A DNA stretch of 10,634 nt from Candidatus Heimdallarchaeota archaeon. Lineage in GTDB: Archaea; Asgardarchaeota; Heimdallarchaeia; Heimdallarchaeales; Heimdallarchaeaceae. Numbering within the stretch: the stretch's first letter is position 1; the number at the start of each line of letters is the position of its first letter. Shown one piece after another: positions 5,102 through 10,634 of this stretch. Below the pieces are notes generated by a model. That model worked only from the letters and a program-made list of their open reading frames with translations. It was not told the DNA's origin and searched no databases. A program made the translations under genes and the position numbers. Location of the stretch: assembly GCA_023135215.1 (NCBI GenBank), contig JAGLTP010000657.1, positions 1 through 10,634 of the forward strand, in the 5' to 3' direction.

Positions 5102-6694
5102 ATGAACTTACAAACTGATTTTGAAGATTTGCTAAATGGGTTGGATATTGAAAATAGAGATTATCAATTATCAGCTGTTAAAGAGATAATTGAGAATCAC
5201 GATGAGAAATCAGTTTTATTGAATTATCCCTACGGTACAGGAAAAACCATAATCGCTCTACTTACATTTCTGGTTATAAAACAAGAAAATCCTAAAGCCC
5301 AGTTTATCTTTACATCCGCTCGAGAAGCAGCAGGATTACGTTGTCGTCAGGCTTTAGAGATGGCCAAGAAATTCGGTTTTATAGAAAAACTTGGATATCT
5401 TTATGATCCAACAGGTAAAGGACTAAGCTTACGACAGAGAAGTAAAATGTATGAAGCATCTTCAGTGATTTTTTCTCCAATTACAACTCTGATGAATGAC
5501 CATTTTGAAATTAGAAGCAAGTTAAAAATTGACATCTTTCAGAACATCAGCGTCTGTGTCGTAGATGAAGCTACAGATCTATTAGCTAGGGAGATGACTG
5601 GTTTTAGATTAAGTAAGTACTTTGAGGTTTTATTCCGAGCAAGAACTAAAGGAAACAACTTTCCCATACTAGGTTTAACGGGTACTCGAGATAGTCAGAG
5701 AGCAAAAGCAATACTGAAACTTCTAGGACAAGACACTCATTTAATGCAGAGATTAGACTTATCTCCTTATGAAACAATAACCAAAATTCAGAAAATCAGA
5801 CGTGAGGATTATATTAAGATAGATAAATTAATCTCTACTCATATTACAAAACCAATCGAAACTATCCAGAAGCATCTGGGTTCAAAGCTTTCAAGATTGG
5901 AAATCATTAAACTTTCCTACGGAGGAATATTAGATCGTCTACAATCTGAACCCAAAGAATATCCCTTCAAGGTTAGTAAATATTCCATTAAGGATAATGA
6001 ATCGAGGGAAGAATTAGTTACTGCTTTTCTACTTCTTTTCAAAATGACACATTCTAGATTGCTCTTATTAGAATCTACTCCAGGTGAATTTCTAAAATAT
6101 ATAGAAAATGACGAAAACAAAGAGATCTTCAAATCAATTATCGAGGTAAGTAAAGAAATCATCTCCTATCGAGTTGATCTACCGAGGTATGATCAACCTG
6201 AAGAAAAAACTACTAGAGCTTTAGTACAACCTAAAGTTAGTGCTGCAATAGATATTATTCACGATCACGTTATTAGAGGAGCACAGGTCCTTCTATTCAC
6301 CAGATATTTAGCACTTGGTAGTCAGATTAATGCATTGTTAAAAGCCCTGAAATTTCCTGATGTAAGCTACATCTCAGGTAAGACCTTAGAAGATACTCGC
6401 AGAAGAACTTTGACTGAATTTGAGAATGGGAATGTTAATGTTTTAGTATTTACCCCTCTTGGAGGAAGGGGATTAAACTTAGAAGCTGCTGATGTTGTAA
6501 TTCATTTAGACATAACCACGAATGTTGATGATATGATCCAACGAAGAGAAAGAGCTAGAGGTTGCCTTGAATATGTTTTAGTTTTAGAAGAAACAAGTGA
6601 AGAAGGTAAAGTAAAGGATTATCAAAATTTAATTAATCCTAAAAAGAAAGAAGGGGAAGAAGAAGTTGAGAAAATAAGTGAAGTGAAAACATAG
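5102..6694 (+). CDS. Hef/FANCM-like superfamily 2 helicase without nuclease domain
   Basis: A 530-residue ATP-dependent nucleic acid helicase or translocase. Motif I is GTGKT (45-49), motif II is V-V-D-E-A-T (153-158) with DEAT replacing DEAD/DEAH, and motif III is TGT (193-195). The second RecA-like domain has motif V as GGRGLNLEAADVV (454-466) and a diverged motif VI, QRRERARG (480-487), where archaeal Hef and FANCM usually have Q-R-x-G-R-T-G-R. Between the domains lies a helical insert of about 140 residues (roughly 225-365), containing a stretch like the LL-x3-H-x2-LL-E-x2-G region of Hef/FANCM/MDA5. No ERCC4 nuclease or HhH domain follows; the end is charged. ATG 5102 is preferred over TTG 5093 because of TATA spacing. 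The likely role is fork or branched-DNA remodelling in repair; an RNA role is possible. Confidence 0.75.
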   Translation: MNLQTDFEDLLNGLDIENRDYQLSAVKEIIENHDEKSVLLNYPYGTGKTIIALLTFLVIKQENPKAQFIFTSAREAAGLRCRQALEMAKKFGFIEKLGYLYDPTGKGLSLRQRSKMYEASSVIFSPITTLMNDHFEIRSKLKIDIFQNISVCVVDEATDLLAREMTGFRLSKYFEVLFRARTKGNNFPILGLTGTRDSQRAKAILKLLGQDTHLMQRLDLSPYETITKIQKIRREDYIKIDKLISTHITKPIETIQKHLGSKLSRLEIIKLSYGGILDRLQSEPKEYPFKVSKYSIKDNESREELVTAFLLLFKMTHSRLLLLESTPGEFLKYIENDENKEIFKSIIEVSKEIISYRVDLPRYDQPEEKTTRALVQPKVSAAIDIIHDHVIRGAQVLLFTRYLALGSQINALLKALKFPDVSYISGKTLEDTRRRTLTEFENGNVNVLVFTPLGGRGLNLEAADVVIHLDITTNVDDMIQRRERARGCLEYVLVLEETSEEGKVKDYQNLINPKKKEGEEEVEKISEVKT

Positions 6695-6725
6695 TAGTTT
6701 GATCTTCATACACAGATTCTTTCCG

Positions 6726-6743
6726 TATTATTTTTGTAATTTT
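6726..6743 (+). terminator. T-rich terminator after the helicase gene
   Basis: ATTATTTTTGTAATTTTC begins about 30 bases after the stop codon and contains runs of five and four T. There is no obvious stem-loop. It would end the rightward transcript before the convergent GNAT-like gene. Confidence 0.4.
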
Positions 6744-6939
6744 CAAAGCTATTTCAAGATAAACCTTGGTTCCATTAGGCATTAGAAGAAGAAGAAACTC
6801 CCTCCCGTTTTGGAAAGTCTGTGGTCTATTGGAAAGTGAGTTCCAAGAATGAGTACGTCCATAGCCTTGAAACTTGCTTTACCAAGCTTGACTTGCTCGT
6901 CTCGTTAGGTGATCTAAACGAACAAAACAACGCTATCGC
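6744..6939. other. Unexplained G+C-richer intergenic stretch between convergent genes
   Basis: This stretch has no gene I can support. By hand count about 75 of the 180 bases 6781-6960 are G or C (about 42%), clearly more than other intergenic stretches here. A plus-strand frame stays open from 6779 to 6973 (65 codons) but has no ATG until its last codons, at 6942. A minus-strand frame is open for 39 codons, 6785-6901, and includes an ATG at 6860-6862. It also holds a direct repeat TTGGAAAGT (6810-6818 and 6829-6837). It may be a small RNA, the remnant of a decayed gene, or the 3' untranslated region of the leftward gene. No tRNA-like or C/D-box pattern was convincing. Confidence 0.35.
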
Positions 6940-7857
6940 TCATATGTCCTTGTGGAATAATGAGGCGCTAGGTTGAGCGTAATTTACGTTAAGTTGCTGT
7001 ACATGTTTTTTCAGATGAAATCTATTGGCAAATAACCATATGAGATAATAATCGATACCACTTTTTGCTGCTATTTTTGCTGCTTTAGCAACTAGCATTT
7101 TCAGATATTTGGCATCGGTTACATATGGCAAAGCCAAATTTGCTGCGTTTTTCTTGATGGGATTTCTGAAGATTAGAAATGTCCCCACTATTTCGTTCTC
7201 TTCCTCTATAATCAAATGAGCAACTATATTTTCTGCTTCACTTACTAGTTCATTCTTTATTTTTTCAACTCTTTCATCATCTAAATTGTCAAGTGATTTA
7301 ATAATCTCTAGCCACTTCTCAACATCTTTCTCCATATCGAATTTTCTTACTTTAGAAGTATCAACAGTATCATCAATATTGGATACCTTTAGGGAATAAA
7401 CGATATTTTCTACATCCTTAACATAATTGAAATCATATTTATTGGCTAGCTCAACTTGACTACCACATAAAGCAGATGCGTAAGCTTCAACTATCTTGAC
7501 TCCCTTTTCTTTAAGAGTCTTTATTGCTGCATCATAAAGCAATCCTACAGCTTCTTCATGACCAGACAACACTGAAGGAAAAACCAAACTAGCTTTCTTC
7601 TCTTCACCTTCTTCTTCTTTCAATACTTTTGAGGTAAGAAAGCCTACCATCTTATCACCTTTGAAACAGTAATGTCTTGTTTCAGGATCAAATTCAGGTT
7701 GTGAATATACTTCCTTCAATCGGTCAGCAGGAGTCTGATGGGCATTAATCCAGTCTTGTGAGACTTGAACACCTACTTTCTCCTGCTCTAGTTCGAATCC
7801 ATCTTCGTAATTCTTGATAATGTACTCAGACATCCAAGTTAAGTTTTTCTCGAACAT
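6940..7857 (-). CDS. Tandem GNAT-like acetyltransferase protein (weakly conserved)
   Basis: A 305-residue soluble protein that looks like two GNAT folds in series, about residues 1-157 and 168-305. In the first half, a strand-turn-strand HYCFKGDKMVGFLTSKVL (62-79) is followed by LVFPSVLSGHEEAVGLLYDA (91-110), at the position of the acetyl-CoA pyrophosphate loop. There the usual R/Q-x2-G-x-G/A signature is degenerate (LSGHEEAVG). A later ANKYDFNYVKD (138-148) matches the GNAT 'x-x-Y-x-K-x-GF' end. The second half repeats the strands (AHLIIEEENEIVGTFLIF) but lacks a clear CoA loop, so it may be structural. Substrate unknown. It converges on the helicase gene. Upstream lie a dyad and paired direct repeats that suggest regulation. 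No ribosome site precedes the ATG at 7857. The family assignment is moderate. Confidence 0.6.
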   Translation of the reverse strand: MFEKNLTWMSEYIIKNYEDGFELEQEKVGVQVSQDWINAHQTPADRLKEVYSQPEFDPETRHYCFKGDKMVGFLTSKVLKEEEGEEKKASLVFPSVLSGHEEAVGLLYDAAIKTLKEKGVKIVEAYASALCGSQVELANKYDFNYVKDVENIVYSLKVSNIDDTVDTSKVRKFDMEKDVEKWLEIIKSLDNLDDERVEKIKNELVSEAENIVAHLIIEEENEIVGTFLIFRNPIKKNAANLALPYVTDAKYLKMLVAKAAKIAAKSGIDYYLIWLFANRFHLKKHVQQLNVNYAQPSASLFHKDI

Positions 7858-7861
7858 TTAT

Positions 7862-7890
7862 AAGTTTTCTCATAAGCTGAGAAAGTTTTC
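7862..7890. promoter_or_regulatory. Dyad TTTCTCA-N5-TGAGAAA with flanking AAGTTTTC repeats, candidate operator
   Basis: A perfect 7-bp inverted repeat with a 5-bp spacer occupies 7866-7884. It starts nine bases upstream of the GNAT-like ATG. Two direct copies of AAGTTTTC (7862-7869 and 7883-7890) are exactly 21 bp apart, two helical turns. On the minus strand the core reads TTTCTCAGCT, also present at 119-128 next to the palindrome before the four-HTH gene. It could be an operator or, if transcribed, a small leader hairpin. Confidence 0.4.
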
Positions 7891-7904
7891 CTCTCAACAT
7901 ATAA

Positions 7905-7921
7905 TAGTATTTTATAAAATA
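7905..7921 (-). promoter_or_regulatory. Candidate TATA-like box of the GNAT-like gene
   Basis: On the minus strand TTTTATAAAATACTATT gives a good TATA-like core (TTTATAAA). Transcription would start near 7885-7890, about 30 bases before the ATG, so the dyad at 7866-7884 would lie just downstream of the start, a classical repressor position. Confidence 0.4.
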
Positions 7922-7977
7922 AAATGGTATGGCCTAATGATTGGGATTAGAGTGGAAAGAGCTTAAGAAAATTTAAA

Positions 7978-8007
7978 AGAAAAAACAAAGGAAGGGGGAA
8001 AAAATTT
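7978..8007 (-). terminator. T-rich terminator after the FAD-linked oxidase gene
   Basis: On the minus strand, starting about 12 bases after the oxidase stop codon, the sequence is a T/C tract with runs of six T on both sides of a CCCCC stretch. It matches the U-rich tracts found after other genes here and separates the oxidase and GNAT-like transcripts. Confidence 0.45.
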
Positions 8008-8019
8008 GGGTTTTTCAAT

Positions 8020-9651
8020 TTACACCCATGGAAAAATATTGTCTCTATTGAATAAGCCTTGAGGATCTAGTTTCGTTTTTACTGAACGCATTTGTGCTAT
8101 ACCTTCTTCACCATACATAATCTGTAGATATTCATGTTTCATTTTCCCTATACCATGTTCAGCAGACACAGATCCTTCAAATTCTATAGCTTTTGAAGCA
8201 AATTTCTTGTATATCGTCTTTCCTAGTTCTAATTCATCCATATTCCTTGGAAGAATGTTTACATGAACATGATTATCACCAATATGTCCCCAGATAACAT
8301 ATTCCAATCCAACCTCTTCTAAAGTTTCATGATAAATTTTCATCATTTCTTTTAGATGTTCATCAGCAACTGACATGTCAGTACCTAGTTTGTGTAATTT
8401 GGGGTACTCATGTTTTCGTTTTCCTATAATACTGTTGACTATCTCTGGAACAGCATGTCTCATAAGTCTAAAATTCTCTTTCTCGACTTCATCAAATCCA
8501 GACCAACAATAGTCAATTGATGAATTACACGCTACAGCAATATCTTCTAATTTCAGAATAATGTCTTCAAGTGATTCTTCTGAATATGGTACTTCGAAAA
8601 ATATTGCTATATTCATATCCTCTGGAATAGTCGCTAGATTAGCTAAAGCTGGATTTGTATCTTGTCTACTCTTCATTAATTCAAATGAGTGTTCATCGAA
8701 AAACTCTATGTATTCAACCTCAAGCTCATCATCATCTCGTAGCTTTATAACAAAATTAATCGCATCTTTCTCTGAAGGGAAGAACATAACATTAGGAAGC
8801 CCTATTGGTCGTTTTGTTATCCATAGATCAACTTCTGAAATTATACCAAAGATTCCCTCTGAACCAATAAAGAGGTCTATTAAGTCCATATCTTTTTCTG
8901 CCCATAATCCAGCGGCATTTTTTGCTTTTGGCATTTGATATGTTGGAATTTTAACTTTCACTTCTTGATTTTCTTTTTTTATGATGAAAACACCATCAAT
9001 CTCTTTAACTTGACCTCGAGTTATATCCAACACCTCTCCAGTGTCTAATAATACTCTAAGTCTTCTCACCCAAGGTCTCATTGCACCATATTTGAAGGAT
9101 CTTGCTCCAGAAGCATTTGCGGCAATAGATCCTCCTACCATAGCTGTCATTTCTGTAGGATCTACAGGAAACATATAGGTATCTTGCTCCTGTTTGAATT
9201 TGGTTACATAATCTGTTGTCTGAGAGAGATTATTTTCGTTCGTTAATTCTTTGTTCTTAATTATCTCATCTAGAGAATCCAGTGCAACACCAGGTTCCAT
9301 CCTCAAGAAATATTTCTTCTTATCTTCATCATAACCAAGACCTATTATATTGTTCATATGATCAAAAGAAACTACAGTTCCACCAAATGGAACTGCACTA
9401 CCTACTATTCCAGTTCTACCCCCCGAGATAGTTATTGGAATGCTATCTTCTCTCATCTTGTTAACAATGGCAACAATATCCGCTTCGTTTTGTGGGAAAA
9501 ATAACCATCGAGCTGATCCACCAGCTAGTTTTGATTCATCATTGATGTAATCAGAGTGTTTGGAAGAAATATCGTTTTCTCCTTTTATACTCGTTATACC
9601 TTCAAATTTCGAGCCTTCAGTTTTTTGTGTTGTTATTATATTTGATGCCAT
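8020..9651 (-). CDS. FAD-linked oxidase of the GlcD / D-lactate dehydrogenase family
   Basis: A 543-residue flavoprotein with an N-terminal PCMH-type FAD domain and a C-terminal FAD-oxidase_C domain. FAD-binding signatures are SGGRTGIVGSAVPFGG (76-91) and VGGSIAANASGARSFKYGA (172-190). The active-site/metal segment is visible as HIGDNHVHVN (456-465), followed by SAEHGIGKMK (496-505), as in enzymes that oxidise glycolate, D-lactate or D-2-hydroxyglutarate. It is longer than the common 450-480 residues, with insertions at about 138-162 and 212-252. It lacks the C-terminal cysteine-rich Fe-S domain found in some relatives, so electrons must pass to another acceptor. There is no signal peptide. 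The ATG is set by AGTGAT four bases upstream. It is divergent from the DUF917 gene with a 90-base shared promoter. The substrate is probably a D-2-hydroxy acid, not specified further. Confidence 0.9.
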   Translation of the reverse strand: MASNIITTQKTEGSKFEGITSIKGENDISSKHSDYINDESKLAGGSARWLFFPQNEADIVAIVNKMREDSIPITISGGRTGIVGSAVPFGGTVVSFDHMNNIIGLGYDEDKKKYFLRMEPGVALDSLDEIIKNKELTNENNLSQTTDYVTKFKQEQDTYMFPVDPTEMTAMVGGSIAANASGARSFKYGAMRPWVRRLRVLLDTGEVLDITRGQVKEIDGVFIIKKENQEVKVKIPTYQMPKAKNAAGLWAEKDMDLIDLFIGSEGIFGIISEVDLWITKRPIGLPNVMFFPSEKDAINFVIKLRDDDELEVEYIEFFDEHSFELMKSRQDTNPALANLATIPEDMNIAIFFEVPYSEESLEDIILKLEDIAVACNSSIDYCWSGFDEVEKENFRLMRHAVPEIVNSIIGKRKHEYPKLHKLGTDMSVADEHLKEMMKIYHETLEEVGLEYVIWGHIGDNHVHVNILPRNMDELELGKTIYKKFASKAIEFEGSVSAEHGIGKMKHEYLQIMYGEEGIAQMRSVKTKLDPQGLFNRDNIFPWV

Positions 9652-9655
9652 CTAA

Positions 9656-9661
9656 ATCACT
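9656..9661 (-). promoter_or_regulatory. Ribosome binding site AGTGAT of the FAD-linked oxidase
   Basis: AGTGAT lies four bases before the ATG at 9651. It is a variant of the GGTGAT motif used by genes at 3534 and 4632 and supports this start; no other Met occurs until residue 66. Confidence 0.45.
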
Positions 9662-9694
9662 ATTTAAAAACAATCAACCACTTGAACAAGCGTG

Positions 9695-9711
9695 GAAAAA
9701 GCATAAAAAGC
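9695..9711. promoter_or_regulatory. AT-rich divergent promoter region with AAAAAGC repeats
   Basis: GCATAAAAAGC on the plus strand can serve as TATA-like box for the DUF917 gene (TTG at 9741). Its complement, CTTTTTATGC, can serve the oxidase, which would then have a leader of roughly 25 bases including its ribosome site. AAAAAGC occurs twice, at 9696-9702 and 9705-9711. The use of one box for both directions is an inference. Confidence 0.35.
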
Positions 9712-9740
9712 TTCAGATGTATCAATGTAACTGATAGAAA

Positions 9741-10634
9741 TTGACGATTAAAAATCTTTCAAGAAGAGAAGCTCTAGATCTCGTGATTGGAGCGAAAATA
9801 TTAGCTTGTGGTGGTGGGGGGAGTGATGTTAAAGCGATTGATAAAATTAACGAAATTTATGACAGAGAAGAGTTTTTCACTATCGCTGATCTCTCAGACT
9901 TCCAAGAAGAAGACTCTATTTGCATAATAGGGATAGTTGGCGGAGGGATTACAAAAGAAGAAAGGAAACTAGTTGAAGGTTTGGAAAGCGTTGAACACGA
10001 ACCTATGATTAAAGCTGTAGAGACGCTTGAAAGATTTTTAAATATCAGTTTTCAAGGATTTGTTGCCACAGAACTAGGACCCTACAACAGTATTGTACCA
10101 TTAATAGTTGCTTCACAAATGGGAAAAATTGCAGTCAACGGAGATTGTTGTGGAAGAAGTAAGCCAAAGATTTCTATTAGCACCACAGTGGTAATGAGTA
10201 TAGCCATTTCACCTTATTCAATTGTTAATTCATATGGTGATATCCAGATTGTTGAATCTGCAGTCGACGATATTAGAGGAGAAGTTATAGCAAGAACTGC
10301 TGCTAGATTATCTGGAGGGAGTGTAAGCGTTGCTAGATGTCCTATGGCGATAAGTCAAGCAAACACTGCAGTGATCCCGAAAACTTTTTCCAAAGCGATA
10401 GAGCTTGGAAGAAAAGTAAGAGAAGCCACTAGAATAAGAATGAATCCAATCAGAGTTATTCTTGAAGTAATTCCTGAGACAAAGGAGGTATTCAGAGGAA
10501 AGATCAGCAAATTCTCGAGAAAGGAAGAGGGTGGGTTCACTTCAGGAGAGATTTTGCTTGAATCTGAAGATAAAGCTAATGATAAGCTCAAAATCTTCTA
10601 TCAAAACGAATATTTGTTGTCTTGGTTGAACAAT
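9741..10634 (+). CDS. DUF917 family protein (S-methyl thiohydantoin desulfurase-like domain), 3' end cut by window edge
   Basis: The frame is open to the window end, giving 298 codons without a stop; family members are typically about 350-400 residues. An in-frame TAG at 9735-9737 leaves TTG at 9741 as the first plausible start. The protein opens with LSRREALDLVIGAKILACGG (6-25), matching the DUF917 start in which a helix leads into a glycine-rich GGGG loop (24-27). The next landmarks are TELGPYNSIVP (110-120), corresponding to the conserved E-x-G-x-N-S/T block, and AVNGDCCGRSKPKIS (131-145), corresponding to the D-x-D-x-x-GR-x-x-P block. Here the second position is Cys-Cys. PF06032 proteins are poorly characterised; some sit beside hydantoinase genes and may act on thiohydantoin or hydantoin-like compounds. 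It is divergent from the FAD-linked oxidase and may share its regulation. Confidence 0.8.
   Translation, partial: MTIKNLSRREALDLVIGAKILACGGGGSDVKAIDKINEIYDREEFFTIADLSDFQEEDSICIIGIVGGGITKEERKLVEGLESVEHEPMIKAVETLERFLNISFQGFVATELGPYNSIVPLIVASQMGKIAVNGDCCGRSKPKISISTTVVMSIAISPYSIVNSYGDIQIVESAVDDIRGEVIARTAARLSGGSVSVARCPMAISQANTAVIPKTFSKAIELGRKVREATRIRMNPIRVILEVIPETKEVFRGKISKFSRKEEGGFTSGEILLESEDKANDKLKIFYQNEYLLSWLNN

Noticed and set aside
6860..6862. Minus-strand ATG opening a 26-residue peptide in the G+C-richer gap
   Set aside because: Too short, no convincing ribosome site and ends in four Phe from a GAA repeat; kept only as part of the unexplained region.
7791..7800. GTTCGAATCC, identical to the T-loop end of many tRNAs
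   Set aside because: It lies inside the GNAT-like coding frame (residues around Gly20-Glu24), and no acceptor stem, D-arm or anticodon arm can be paired around it.
8561..8938. Plus-strand 125-codon open frame opposite the FAD-linked oxidase
   Set aside because: It is serine-rich and lies fully within a well-supported oxidase coding frame.
10355..10591. Minus-strand 78-codon open frame
   Set aside because: It is opposite the DUF917 reading frame, whose conserved blocks support the plus strand.
1..10634. CRISPR array, insertion sequence, phage or defence cassette
   Set aside because: No regularly spaced repeats, terminal inverted repeats, transposase, integrase or known defence proteins were seen; the helicase resembles repair enzymes and has no defence partner beside it.

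Overview
The window looks like an ordinary chromosomal stretch of an AT-rich archaeon. The evidence for archaea is indirect but consistent. Several genes have TATA-like boxes about 25-30 bases before the start codon and no Shine-Dalgarno site, as in leaderless transcripts. Others carry GGTGAT-type ribosome sites. T-rich stretches rather than stem-loops follow many genes. One gene encodes a Hef/FANCM-like superfamily 2 helicase. Fe-S proteins, a sulfotransferase and a DUF917 protein alongside these would fit an Asgard-type or other mesophilic lineage, but I cannot place it more precisely from sequence alone. No rRNA, tRNA, CRISPR array, transposase or phage gene was seen.

Layout. Positions 1-56 (-) hold the first 18 codons of a probable SAM methyltransferase that runs off the window. 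It is divergent from 227-889 (+), a protein made almost entirely of four helix-turn-helix (HTH) repeats. A sulfotransferase follows (1072-2193, +). Next comes a compact Fe-S/redox cluster: a 19-cysteine iron-sulfur protein (2320-3252), a small unusual ferredoxin (3266-3523) and a 3-beta-HSD-like short-chain dehydrogenase (3534-4571). Gaps of 13 and 10 bases make these three a likely operon. A two-helix membrane protein with a TTG start (4632-5015) and a Hef-like helicase without a nuclease domain (5102-6694) complete the rightward block.

An unexplained, G+C-richer intergenic stretch (6695-6939) separates the helicase from a convergent leftward gene for a tandem GNAT-like protein (6940-7857, -). 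Upstream of that lies a long FAD-linked oxidase of the GlcD/D-lactate dehydrogenase type (8020-9651, -). It is divergent from a DUF917 gene that starts with TTG at 9741 (+) and is cut by the window end.

How the genes may work together. The clearest unit is the Fe-S protein/ferredoxin/dehydrogenase operon, which suggests electron transfer coupled to NAD(P)-dependent oxidation of an alcohol, perhaps on a lipid or isoprenoid. The sulfotransferase just upstream could belong to the same pathway, but it has its own T-rich 3' end. A second theme is regulation. A 10-base word inside dyad symmetry, TTTCTCAGCT, occurs both in the control region of the four-HTH gene and just upstream of the GNAT-like gene, suggesting a shared operator.
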